The position numbers were made by a program, and so were the translations under genes. From Sinotaia quadrata (lineage: Eukaryota > Mollusca > Gastropoda > Architaenioglossa > Viviparidae), in the NCBI GenBank assembly GCA_028829895.1, contig CM054182.1:19717501-19781500 (forward strand): a stretch of DNA of 64,000 nucleotides. The letters run 5' to 3'. This document shows positions 1 to 11,700 of this stretch, piece after piece; within the stretch, counting starts at the first letter, position 1, and every line of letters starts with the position of its first letter. The notes beneath the pieces are model-generated. The model ran no database searches. It was not told the DNA's origin and saw only the letters and a list, made by a program, of their open reading frames with translations.

Positions 1-1290
1 TAGAGGAGACAGCATTTTTATTATCAACTCAATTTTGTAATTCAGGTTTATGAGAGGTTGCATTTTCATTATCATTTCTAGTTTCCACTGCAAATTTATT
101 GGACACAGGTTGTATTTTCATCATCATCTCAATTATTTTACAGCAAAGTTCAGTGGAGACAGGTCATATTTCCATCACCATCTCTATTTTCTTACAGCAA
201 AGTTCAGTGGAGACAGGTCATATTTCCATCACCATCTCTATTTTCTTACAGCAAAGTTCAGTGGAGACAGGTCATATTTCCATCACCATCTCTATTTTCT
301 TACAGCAAAGTTCAGTGGAGACAGGTCATATTTCCATCACCATCTCTATTTTCTTACAGCAAAGTTCAGTGGAGACAGGTCATATTTCCATCACCATCTC
401 TATTTTCTTACAGCAAAGTTCAGTGGAGACAGGTCATATTTCCATCACCATCTCTATTTTCTTACAGCAAAGTTCAGTGGAGACAGGTCATATTTCCATC
501 ACCATCTCTATTTTCTTACAGCAAAGTTCAGTGGAGACAGGTCATATTTCCATCACCATCTCTATTTTCTTACAGCAAAGTTCAGTGGAGACAGGTCATA
601 TTTCCATCACTATCTCTATTTTCTAGTGCAACATGAGCAAGTTGTATCAACTCCATTTTTTTTAACAGCAAAGTTTAGTGGACATGTTGTATTTTCACAC
701 CATCTCGAATTTCTACTGCAAAGTGCAAAGTTAATTTGAGACAGTTTGTCTTTTCATCACCATTTCTGGTTTTCCACTGCAAAGATTAGTGGAGTCAAGT
801 GGTCATTTCATCACCAACTCTAATTCCAAAGCAATGATTGGTAGAGACAGATTGTATTTTCCTCATCACCTTACGTGTCTACTGCAAAGTATAATGGAGT
901 CAAGTGGTCATTTCATCACCAACTCTAACTTCGAATGCAAAGTATAATACAGACAGATTGTAATTTCTCATTACCTCTAATTCCTACTGCAGATCTTACA
1001 AGATATGTGTGTTTTCATCATCATTTCTAATTCCTACTGCAGATCTTAGAAGATATGCGTGTTTTCATCATCATTTCTAATTCCTACTGCAGATCTTAGA
1101 AGATATGTGTGTTTTCATCATCATTTCTAATTCCTACTGCAAAGTTTGGTCGACACAGTTTGCATTTTCATTATAATGTCTACTGTAACGTTTAGGGGAG
1201 ACGGCTTTAATCACCAATTCTAATTGCTACTTCAGAATTTAGTGGGGAAAAAGTGTGTCAATGTATCACCAATTCTAATTTCTACTGCTA
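1..1290. repeat. 54-bp minisatellite, homogeneous core with decayed flanks
   Basis: The core at 141-626 holds nine near-identical 54-bp units, each starting CAGCAAAGTTCAGTGGAGAC. Related but diverged units run leftward to the window edge and rightward to about 1290. They keep the parts 'tttCATCACCAttTCTA' and 'TACTGCAAAG'. A local sub-array at about 985-1145 repeats a 53-bp variant three times. Because 54 is a multiple of three, two frames stay open through the core. The array probably continues past the left edge. Confidence 0.95.
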
Positions 1291-2247
1291 AGACTCTAAA
1301 AGAGTGTCGTTCGGCTAAACAAAATCCTGTTTTCACGAGACAGCTCCTCCTACTGCTGCTATGGGTTTGGTGTGTCCCATGCACTTGATATGTATTATTT
1401 TGAATTAGGCAACAAATGTCATAACTCATATGGAAACGATTCATCATTTGGACAGTTTGTAACTTTAGTTATGACAATAAACCGAATATGAATGTTTAGT
1501 CAAGACCAAATAGGATTTATGAAATCAAATTCATTTTAACATCGACATCTAACGACGAGGGTTAGTTTTTTTCTTTGTAGTTAGGTCCCTTTGTTTGGTG
1601 ATCCTATATATAAGGTCATATATAAATAATCCTTTTCTCTGAAATTCATGTTTTATTGCGTTTGTAGACATTTGAGGTGGTCTTGTGTATGTGGCTATTA
1701 CAGGTGGTTCTTTCACTCAGAAATTGTTCCAAGATTCTTACGGGAAATGTAAGACCTAGATAAAAGATTGTTTTAATCAGATATTGGTGTTTTATTGTAT
1801 TTTAATCTTTCTGCAAGTAGCCTTACTTAAGTGGATTTAGACAGGCATTCCATTTAATCAGAAATGAAATATTCTAAAATACCTAGAAGATTAGTGATAG
1901 CTAGTTAGGCGACCTTCTTAATAATGGCCTTGGACAAGCATGCCTGTTGTGATGACCCATTTAAATGTGTCTTTCAGTATTCACACTTGTAATGATTCTT
2001 AGATTTTGTTCACTTGTGTTTGATTTTTAAAATTTCCCTGTCACGCTGTTCTCTTTGTTTATTCGAAACCCTTTAAGTATTAAAATTAGTAATTAAAATC
2101 ACTATATCTGCATTCAAAGCCATTTAAATATTGCAAGTAATAATTAAATGCATTGTATGTACTAAGTACGTTTTACTTTAAACCAACTTTAATTGTGTGT
2201 ACATCTTTATTATTATCTGACCAGCTTTGAGAGATTGTACCTCCATG
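1291..2247. other. unique AT-rich DNA, no gene seen
   Basis: Only short open frames occur and I see no repeat structure, RNA gene or recognisable coding segment. The stretch separates the first minisatellite from the hAT element. Confidence 0.6.
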
Positions 2248-2255
2248 ACTTAGAG
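2248..2255. repeat. hAT target-site duplication, left copy
   Basis: ACTTAGAG lies directly before the left inverted repeat. The same eight bases (3250-3257) directly follow the right one. Eight base pairs is the duplication length of hAT transposons. Confidence 0.95.
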
Positions 2256-3249
2256 CAGGGGTGCACAAACCGCGGCCCGCGGGCCGCATGCGGCCCCCAA
2301 CAGGGCCCTTTGCGGCCCCCAGAAGACTTTAGGATGTTACCATTATGCAAGGAGCTTTAATCTGAACAAGGGAGTAGAACATTGGCCTGCTTTCCCGTGC
2401 ATGCATCTTGTGCTGTGTTGTAAACAAACTCTGGATGCCCTATTGAGGTGAGAGCTCTGTGTATTGGGCACATTGTTCACTTCAGCTGATCAAAGAGGTA
2501 TAGTAGTAATCTGCCATCTTTGATGTATGGTGACATCAAATAGCATTAGAAAGAGCGTCGTCATCTAGACATAAGCAGGCAGCCAGCCAGCCAAAGTTCA
2601 GTCTGGGGATGGGGTGAGGTGACGCGGGGGATGGAAGGTGCAGTCAGTCAGTGGATGTCTGGTTGGAATGTAGTGAATTAATTACACGTTTCCTGCTAAA
2701 GTGAAGTTGTTTTTAAACACTGCCCTTTGTAAATATGTAGTGTAGAGTCCGTGCCTGTCACTGTCAACTGGAGGTTATTGATCTTCAATATTCACCTGAA
2801 CTGAAGTCATCATTTCAGCAGAACAACATTTTAACATTTTACGGAAGTCTCAGCTCAGCACATACAGAAGTGTCAAGGACTTGGCTTGCAAGTTGTTGTC
2901 AGAATTCGGCAGCACATACTTGTGTGAACAAACGTTTTCAGTAGTGAAAATGAACAAGAACAAGCTGAGATCGAATTTGACCGACAACAATCTCTGTTCG
3001 ATTTTGAGGCTGGCGACTACAAAACTCGAACCAAATATTGACAAAGTTGTTAACAACATTCAGGCTCATCCTTCTCACTAATAAATACTGAATCTAGGTT
3101 AACAAGGCAAAAACGAATGTAAAGACTTATTTCATTATTTGTGTTGTTCTTTTTGTACTGAGCCATCCATGTGCAATCTGACTTGCGGCCCTCCATGCAC
3201 TATCAATTGGAAATGTGGCCCTCTGGCCTAAAAAGTTTGTGCACCCCTG
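2256..3249 (+). mobile_element. internally deleted hAT DNA transposon
   Basis: This 994-bp element is bounded by perfect 15-bp terminal inverted repeats, CAGGGGTGCACAAAC at the left and its reverse complement at 3235-3249. The 8-bp duplication ACTTAGAG flanks it on both sides. Subterminal GCGGCC/GGCCC motifs are frequent at about 2270-2320 and recur near 3184 and 3217; hAT transposases often bind such motifs, so a binding role is an inference. Inside there is only the C-terminal part of a transposase (2771-3081). The BED finger and most of the catalytic domain are missing, so the copy is non-autonomous. The intact ends and exact duplication mean the insertion itself is well preserved. Confidence 0.95.
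2771..3081 (+). pseudogene. hAT transposase C-terminal relic (dimerisation domain)
   Basis: The open part begins near 2881 and reads FGSTYLCEQTFSVVKMNKNK, followed by LRSNLTD and SILRLATT. This is the conserved hAT C-terminal dimerisation region, of the type found in GTF2IRD2/ZBED-like transposases. It ends at TAA 3079-3081, and an AATAAA at 3080-3085 overlaps the stop. Upstream, 2771-2850 encodes the preceding family segment (EVIDLQYSPELKSSF) in a different frame, so at least one frameshift lies near 2850-2875. Everything N-terminal, including the BED zinc finger and the catalytic acidic residues, is absent. The relic cannot make an active transposase. It serves to classify the element. Confidence 0.88.
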
Positions 3250-3257
3250 ACTTAGAG
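3250..3257. repeat. hAT target-site duplication, right copy
   Basis: ACTTAGAG, identical to the eight bases at 2248-2255. Confidence 0.95.
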
Positions 3258-5819
3258 TTTCACCGTAAATGTAAGACCTCTAACATTATTATTTTACAAA
3301 TGGAGTGATAATGATAAAAGATATTGCTCACAAATTACACTGAATGAGATCAGTTGAATTACCTCCCATCCGACAGTAGAGTCATTTGCGAATCATGAAT
3401 GAATGTAATGTCAATCTTGCAAACAAAATGACAGACCATAGATGTAAATGTTGTCACTAATATTGAAGATAAGAAAAGTTTTAAAATTAAACTGTAAATG
3501 TATATATTAAAATACTTTTCTAATGAAAGCTTAAATAATATTGTTCTATGTAAAACACTAATGTCACTTGCAAAGAATTATTTACTTATTTATCTAAATC
3601 CACTAATTAATGTTACTAAAAATAACTCTAATGAACTATATTACGTTTTTGTCAACGGCATTCAAATTAAAATTAAAATAATCAATTTTATATTCCATTA
3701 TACTCAGGTGTCTTTCAGTCCTCTACTAAGACACTATATGCTATCCCACTTAATTCACGTCAGTAGTAAGAAACCATATGTTGTTGGTACATTTTCAAAA
3801 GATCTTTAGATTTAATCAGTAATCACAAGTAATCACCTGTGTTGGATGTGATATTCAAAGCCATTTAATCTTATATCACCGATAATGAGAGTGCATTCTA
3901 CGTGTATTTAAAGCACTAATGTCACCAATACTGAATTATTTTTCATGTTTACTCAGAACGTACGAAACAATGTCATTAGTAATAAGTACATATAATGAGC
4001 ATTCAAACCGATGACGTCATCAACAATAAACTATGTTTCTCGTATATTAAAAGCGTAATAAATAATGTCAAAATTAATTTTAATATTATCTCTATATCAA
4101 ACATTTCTAGTGACACGAGTACTGAACAATAATACATTTTTTTTTGCACGTTTGTTCAAATGATGAAATTAAAAGTGAACTGGTCCATTTAAAATCCTTG
4201 TATCGCTAACAACGAAATTTTTTCTTGCATAAAAGTCATTAATGAATAAATGTGACTGTTGATTAATAACTTTGCATATCCTTACGGAAGTAAGATAGGG
4301 TACTGTTGAGGTTTTCAAAACATAACCAGATACAAGCAAACATAAACTATAATCTCTAATAATGAAAACAAAATTATGTTTAAGAATTTAAAATCAAAAC
4401 CGTGAAAGAAATGACACTAAATTACTTAACTGTACTAATTACAATATCCCTTGAGACGAGAGATAACTTTTCAAGCTTATGTCAATTTCCTACCTTATTC
4501 GCGTTTCAGCCCCACAGTGAGGCAGAGGAAAGAAAGAGAAAAAGGTGTAAAATGCTACTGACCTAAATCATTTCATACCACTATAGTTATTGTGGATATT
4601 AATAAATAGATTGTTTTCTTGTCTCTGTGAGTGTATTTTGTTGCTTTGTTTGGAAATAATCTTACACACACCACTGATCAAAGAATAAAGGACGACATTG
4701 ACCCCTAAAGAGTAATTTAAAACAAAAACACTGGCATGTCCATGGAAAACTCTGGTTATTAAAATAATATTTCAACCGACATACTGGCTGAGCACATCTG
4801 GAACTATCTAATTATAAACAGCGAGTCTGTGTGTGTGCATAACACGCTTCTCATTGCAATGAGTTCCTCAAAAACAAGTGTGTGAAAGCTGTCTACGTCA
4901 TGCTATAGCAACCATTACCAGAAATCTCGAGAAGTTTCAATTGAAACATTTCTTAAGTGTTGCATACATAAAAGCAATAATGGATGATCATATCAAATAG
5001 AGCACGGTTAAAAATGACGGCCGCCATTTCTTTGAAAATATATTTATTTACTCACCATTTTCGAAATATGTGTGTTAAATTGCAGAAACCAAGAAAATTG
5101 AGGAAACACAATCAGCCGCCCGGTCTATCTAACGGTTTGTGATCCTGAGCGGAAATAGTTGCACATTGAGCTAAAAATAGAACTCGGGAAGGTATGGAGC
5201 GAACAAGGGACCTGGAAGCAGTTTTTTCTCTCCTTGCAGTTTTTTTTTTCTCTCTCCATGCAGATTTTTTTCCCTATTACAAACAAGAGGAAACTAACAC
5301 CGGCTGGATGTAAGTCTATGGGCATGTAGTTGGTGGATGTCTATTGGCTCACGAGTGCAAGACCTGGTTGCTAAAGGGAGGTAAGCGTTGTCTCTCTGCG
5401 TATGACACCTGGCGGGTGGACAGGTAATTGGTAGAGGGCAACTAGAGACAGTGACAGGCGTAGGGAAGTTGCGTAGTGAACCTTGAGTATTCTTTCTCAC
5501 AACGGCCTGAAATGTAACGCCATAACCTCACCCCACCACACCCCACCCCTTCCCCACCGCAACATATACAACAGCACACAAGCACATTGTATTATAACAT
5601 GTTTGTTTACACTCTATAGATATTCAAGTCAAGGTTGTGTTGTTTTATGGAAATTATAATTGTAATATGGTTTAGTAAAACTACAAATATAAAAGGCATT
5701 CATATGTTTTTACAACAAAAAAATTCCAACAAATTGAAAAGTATTTATACGAAGATAATTGTGAGATCTTGGTGAATGTTGTCTTCTTTCACACACTTTC
5801 AACGAGCAGAATCATGCAA
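3258..5819. other. unique AT-rich DNA, no gene seen
   Basis: A 103-codon frame at 3498-3809 is AT-driven in composition and resembles nothing I know. A perfect CRE-type palindrome TGACGTCA lies near 4013. 5100-5520 is somewhat richer in GC and has short frames on the minus strand with no recognisable domain. Nothing here supports a gene. Confidence 0.55.
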
Positions 5820-6780
5820 TAAGACACATTATATGGTCGATGAAATCACCTGACTTAAATAAAGACACATTATATGGTCGATGGAACAATTCACTCAAAT
5901 AAAGACACATTATACGGTCGATGGAAAAAATTGACTCAAATAAAGACACATTATATAGTCGATAGAATCATCTGACTGAAATAAAGACACATTATACGGT
6001 CGATGGAAGAAAATGACTCAAATAGACACATTATACGGTCGATGGAAAAAAATGACTCAAATAAAGACACATTATACGGTCGATGGAAAAAAAATGACTC
6101 AAATAAAGACACATTATACGGTCGATGGAAAAAATTGACTCAAATAAAGACACATTATATAGTCGATAGAATCATCTGACTCAAATAAAGACACATTATA
6201 CGGTCGATGGAAAAAAATGACTCAAATAAAGACAAGTTGGGAGTCGATGGAAGTAGAATCTGAATGATAGTTAAGACACATAACAGGATCTATAGAAACA
6301 CCAGACATAGGTAAGGACACACTAGAGGATCAATGGAAACACCAGACGTAGTTAGGGACACACTAGAGGATCAATGGAAACACCAGACGTAGTTAAGGAC
6401 ACACTAAAGGGTCAGTGGAAACACCAGACGTAGTTAAGGACACACTAAAGGGTAGGTGGAAACACCAGACATAGTTAAGGACACACTAAAGGGTCAGTGG
6501 AAACACCAGACGTAGTTAAGGACACACTAAAGGGTCAGTGGAAACACCAGACTCATATAAAGGTAGATTGGAGGATCGATGGAAAAATATGATTCATAGG
6601 TAAGGACAGATTAGAGGGTTAAAGAAAACACTAGACTTTATTAGAGGGCCGATGGAAAAACCCGACTTACAATTAAAGACATGTTAGAAAACACTTGGCT
6701 CAAATAAAGACGCATTCGAGGGTCGAAGGAAAAATATAATTCTAAATTAAAAACACATTGGGGGATTGATATAAAAGAAA
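5820..6780. repeat. 41-bp minisatellite with two adjacent subfamilies
   Basis: Units of about 41 bp begin GACACATTATACGGTCGATG at 5823-6245 (about eleven copies). They continue as a related unit beginning GACACACTAAAGGGTCAGTG at about 6300-6560. From there to about 6780 the copies are degenerate. The two units share phase, length and the frame 'GACACA...GTCrrTGGAAA', so they are one array that split into two blocks. Confidence 0.93.
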
Positions 6781-7203
6781 CAGTAACATTACAATTTAAC
6801 ATTTTGACAATTTATAGCTTCGATCGTTAAGGAGTTAAAGTGGGTTCTTGATACTTTAAATCAGATGTTACGAGAGAATTGTTTTGGTGCTTGCAAACTA
6901 TAGTTTGAGTGAATTAAAACGATGAAAATGGAGATTTTAAAATTTTATTTGAACAGAATTATTCACCCATTATGCTGTACTCCGAAAACTGACTGGCTGC
7001 TGTCAGGGTTCTTTACACAGCAGTTGGTTTACACATGTACCTTACAGAAAGGGGGGGGGGGTGTGGGGGGTAAAATCAAGAAACCCCGTATGACCTGTCA
7101 CACTTACCATTTTGTAGATCTCAACGGCCTTTTGGAGCCAAACCTTGAAAAAAACAGAAGATGAAAGGAGGTAGAACAAAGCAACCCTCTACTTTCCCGT
7201 CCC
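6781..7203. other. unique DNA, no gene seen
   Basis: AT-rich to about 7000, then rising GC with a G10 run near 7052. No recognisable coding region. Confidence 0.5.
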
Positions 7204-7285
7204 AACCGGAATGCTACACACAGTCAACGCGCATGCGCGCATGGCGTCTTCTGCAACCCTATCTGCAGAATTTTCGCGAGCGTAG
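7204..7285 (+). promoter_or_regulatory. CpG-richer patch with ETS-type and NRF1-type motifs
   Basis: An ETS-type core (ACCGGAA, about 7204-7210) is followed by a perfect NRF1-type palindrome CGCGCATGCGCG at 7229-7240. Directly after it, ATG 7241 opens a 14-codon frame that closes at TAG 7283-7285. This motif pair is common in CpG-rich housekeeping promoters. No downstream exon is recognisable, so the promoter reading is weak. Confidence 0.3.
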
Positions 7286-7540
7286 AGTCTTGCCATGTAT
7301 GGCTAACTGCCGCATGCCAGAACCGTGTTGCCTGTGGGTCTGTGCCTACAGACTTCTCTGCCGCTCCCGTGTCTAACACACGGTAGAAAACGCCGCGAAA
7401 TTCCGCTAAGTGTGCAGATCTGTTTCTTTTACCTGTACGTAGGTGGAATGGTTACGACCTACGCTGTCTCCATAAAAACAGAACTCTTAATGTTTGCGCT
7501 AAAGCATTGCAGCATTCTAAGACCTTTTCTCGTCTGGCAA

Positions 7541-7558
7541 GATAGCTAGCTAGCTAGC

Positions 7559-7634
<76 letters not shown>

Positions 7635-7673
7635 CGGATGGATGGATGGACAGATAGTTAGATAGATAATTAG
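7541..7673 (+). repeat. (GATA)n microsatellite
   Basis: It starts with GCTAGCTAGCTA, becomes pure GATA at about 7560-7635, and ends with an interruption of the form GACGGATGGATGG followed by decayed GATA. Confidence 0.97.
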
Positions 7674-7794
7674 ATTCGCACATATTCTTTTTTATTTGTT
7701 ATTCGACAATGATGAGATTGCCAATTAATCATGCAAACTCTCTTCAGACTTGTTTACCATTTTATATATTCAGTAACTTGAATTCTCTGTCTGT

Positions 7795-7980
7795 ATGTCT
7801 GTCTCTCTCTCCCCCCTCTCTCTCGTGCTATCTCTCTTTCTGACTCACAATTCTCTGTTATCTCTCCTTCTGATTCTGTCTCTTCTGTGTCTTTTAATTA
7901 TTGTTTTGCCCTGCCATATTTCTCTCATTTTCTCATTCTATCTCTCTCCCACCCATCCTCTCGCTGTGTGTGTATGCAAG

Positions 7981-8014
<34 letters not shown>

Positions 8015-8072
8015 TGTGTCTGCCTTTGTAAATGCTTATTTCACTCGATTCTCATTCTCTCCCGGCATTGCT

Positions 8073-8159
<87 letters not shown>
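7795..8159 (+). repeat. CT-rich, GT and CT microsatellites
   Basis: An imperfect CT-rich tract at 7795-7880 is followed by a GT run at about 7983-8011 and a nearly pure (CT)n run at 8075-8159 (about 42 units). Confidence 0.96.
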
Positions 8160-8161
<2 letters not shown>

Positions 8162-8459
8162 CATATATACATACGTGCGTGCGCGTGTGTGTTTGTCACT
8201 CTCTCACCTTCACATTAAAAATACTTATTTGTATACCTATCTACATACCTGCCTACGTCTTTCTTTCTTGATGAAATCAAATCACTCCGTTGATCTGGTA
8301 TTACCTTCCAGTCCACTTATTGATCTTATTGAACTACTATTTTCCATTTTCTTTTATATGAAGTCTTTCTTTGAAGTCTTAATTGCCTTCTGTTTGCTTG
8401 CATTTCTTTTTCTCTTGAGTCCAGTAACTCTCCACATTTTGTCCCCTGTTCATCGTTGG

Positions 8460-9480
8460 TTTGCTTTTCACGTCATGTTTTTTGCACTTCAAAGGGTGTT
8501 ACATCATATTTTGCTGTCTTCATCACAGTGTTTTCCATCACTGTTTTGCCCTCTTCATCACAGCATTTTCCATCACTGTTTTGCCTTCTTCATCTAAGCG
8601 TTTTACTTTAATGTTTTGCCCTCTTCATTACAGCTTTTGCATCGTTGTCCTCTTCATTAAACATTTTACATCACAGTTTTGCCCTTCTCATCACAGCGTT
8701 TACATCAATGTTTTCCTTTTCATTAAAGCTTTTACCTCACAACTTTTTGCACCACCGTTTTGCCCTCTTTATCACAGTTTTTACAATAATGTTTTCTCAC
8801 AGCTTTGGCAATTTCTGTTGTGCCCTTCCGTCACTGTTACGTCATTGCACACATTATTTATCCCATTCATCGTTACAATTTCTTCTCTATCTTTACAGTG
8901 TTCTCTGTCCATTTCTTGCACTCTGCACCATCTCTTTAGAGTCTCCATCACTATTTTTACCTCTTCATCACTGCTTTAGTTTTTCACATCATTGCAGTGA
9001 TCTCTCAAACCATTTATCACCCCATCAATGTTGTTTATTTCCATATTACTGCTTTGCTCTTTCCAGTAACGAATTACTTCATCCATCATTGATTTGTCTT
9101 ATCAGATCTCAGCAGAATCTTGTCAAGCATTGCGTGTTGTGACCTCTCAGATCTCAGCCGATTCCTGTCAAACACTGCATTACCTTCTGCATCATTGCTT
9201 TTCCTCTTACATTGCTGATATGTCTTCTCATATCACCGCTATGTTCTCTACAATACCATTTTGCAGTATTAATTATTACTGAGCTCTCTCGCATTACCTA
9301 TGTCCTCTCCAACTGTGGTCTCCATCTTTATTCTGTCTTCTCCAGCACTACTTCATTCCTTCTCATCATTTCTCTTTCCTCTGACATTGTTGCTTTTTCT
9401 GCACTTTGTCAATCACCATTTTCTTCCATCATTGCATTTTCTTTTTCATCGCTATAGTCCTTTCCACTGTTTGTTCTCTT
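8460..9480. repeat. degenerate about 35-bp pyrimidine-rich minisatellite
   Basis: Units built on GTTTTGCCCTCTTCATCACA recur every 29-36 bp. They are clear at 8500-8990 and progressively weaker to 9480. Changes in spacing and sequence indicate an old array. Confidence 0.75.
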
Positions 9481-11454
9481 AAATCATTGCTCTGTCCTTC
9501 CCATTGATCTGCCCACTTTCTGCTCTATCCCATATCAATATGTGTCCTCTTGGAAGCCAACGTTTCATTCCTACGGCCGTGAAAGGGAGCGCACTGCGTA
9601 CAAACTTCTCTGCACTCGGTGTGTCTGTGAGGCATTTCTGTTGCCAGGTTACAGCTGATGTTTGCTTTGATGATGTTTTCTTGAAGGTGGTAGTCAAAGG
9701 TATATGGATATATACTTATTGTCTTGACGCACATGCGTCACTGGCATCTGCCTAGATTTGATTTTAATTTCCTTCTGAAATTTATTGTTGCCTCAATATG
9801 CTTGTATAATCCTATAAACTAGATATTAATAACACCAAGATCCGAGTCTTATAGCACTTTTTTTAAAAATGCTAGCTATTGTTCTACTCTTTTTTTTTTT
9901 GCGAAAAGTTTGCCAGCAACCTCAGTACATTAATGATTGTGTCCGGGTACGTTATTCCTTAGCCGTTCTGTTTGCTCTGTGTGGTTCGTACTCACACTCT
10001 ACAGGTCAATAGAACTGTATTATCTCAGTGCTCTGACACCTACTGAGACCTTCAACCATAAATATCCAAGTCCTCTCTTTTCAACCATATATTTTTTTCC
10101 CGTCATTTCTCTCTCCAGATGTCCGGCTAATGTCCGGATTGTCTTGTGTGCATCATCAAAAAAATAAATAAATAAGAAAAATCAGTTTGTTTGTGTACGT
10201 TTGACACAGATGTGAATATTTTGTTCGCGAATATCAATGTCATTTCATTGTTTAATTTCATCTCCTTAATAAATACGTTGTTAAGTCCGAAATATTTCGA
10301 ATGCGGTAACTCGACAGCATCTGATTTTTTGGGAGTAGTAATTCAACGATCTGAGATTATTGTCTCTTACCATTTCATTGTTGCGTAACATTAATCTGTC
10401 ATTCTATCGTGATATGCTGCTAACGTCAGTGTTTGCTTTTTTTCTGAAGTGACACATTCGCCAATTAATGTCCTTAGCTTAACTTTGGTACTGTGTAAAC
10501 TAAAGGATTTTTCTATAGCAAACGGCTCGGTACTCTTTCGCTTTGCAATTTAACTCACTGCTTTGAGATTTCATTTTTTTAATTCAAATGTCCAATTTTT
10601 AAAAAATATTTTTTCATTGCATTTCCCAGTCTTTTCAAAAGCAGTGACTAGCGATTTCTTGTTTCAGTACTCACTAACATCGAGTTGCAGATCTTAGCAT
10701 CTCAGATAAACAGCGATTCCATAGTATCAGCACCCTCTTCTGACAAGAAAGCTTCATTTACTTCCCTTTGTACGCTTCGCACGACATAAGGCGGAGTGCC
10801 AGTTCCCTCGCACACCAGAAAAAGGGGCAGATAACTTGTACCTAAATAATTTGCGGCCTACTGAGAAATTGTTTGTGGGGATTCTTTTTTTAATATCTAT
10901 GGTTTATCTTAAAAATAAAAAAAATAAAAACAACTTAAGGTGCTGACACTTATCTCTTCTTTTCGTTCTTTTTTTTTTGTGTGTACTTCACTACGAATCG
11001 TTAAAACTATTTAATTTCTTTTTTTGTATTTAGTTGTTCTTTTCTTTCTTTCTTATTAGAGCTCTCTTTTTTCTTCCATTTACCAAATCAGCTGCCAAGT
11101 CAGTCATTGTTGATATTTTTCTTCTGTCTAGTTCCGTCCTTTTGCTGGAAAGACTGCTTTCTTGACCAATCATTTTTTTTCAGTACTACAAATCTATTTA
11201 TTCTTCTAAATAATTAAATATAATTAGATGCATATTCAACTGACAACGTAAATAGATTTCAATAGATTTGCGCTGTTCATCTTTCCAGTTCTAAATACAT
11301 AACACAAATCCTGAATCCATTGCGTACAATGTGTGAGGCAATTGAGATGTTCGTGATATATGGCCTGGTCGTGTCCTATACGCATGCGTACGCATGACCT
11401 TACTTCTCCTTCTGCCGGCAGTCCAACCAGTTTTATGGGTCTCGTGACGACAGT
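9481..11454. other. unique AT-rich DNA, no gene seen
   Basis: Short frames near 9500-9760 and 9937-10167 show no recognisable domain. Homopolymer T runs are frequent. No RNA gene or repeat array was found. Confidence 0.5.
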
Positions 11455-11700
11455 CATAGGGGCGGGGCTTATTATGATCAGCATCATCGTTGGAGAAAAG
11501 GACTTAACTGCTAAACAACTAGAGGTCCCTCTTTGTAAATAACGAAAGCAATACAGGGTGTTGACAGTTGAAAGAAAAGCGCCTGGGTAGAGAGAGTAGG
11601 GTGTAATACTTGAGAGAGCAGAGGTATATAAAGGCGGGACCACATACACTGGGGGGGGGAAAAAAGATGTGTGGGGGTAGTGCAACGGCGAGGTAACTAA
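11455..11700 (+). promoter_or_regulatory. possible promoter: GC box and TATA box
   Basis: A perfect GC-box core (GGGGCGGGGC) lies at about 11460-11469 and a strong TATA motif, TATATAAA, at 11625-11632. A donor-like GAGGTAACT follows near 11690. These are the right parts in a plausible order, and the region is GC-richer than its surroundings. The 84-codon frame downstream (11796-12050) has no recognisable domain, and I cannot connect the motifs to a gene. Confidence 0.22.

Noticed and set aside
50..739. 229-codon and 175-codon repeat frames over the 54-bp array
   Set aside because: Both are open because 54 is divisible by three and the unit happens to lack stops in these frames. Flanking degenerate units contain stops, and nothing selects one frame over the other.
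3498..3809. 103-codon AT-rich frame
   Set aside because: Rich in Asn, Ile, Lys and Leu as expected of AT-rich chance frames; no similarity recognised.
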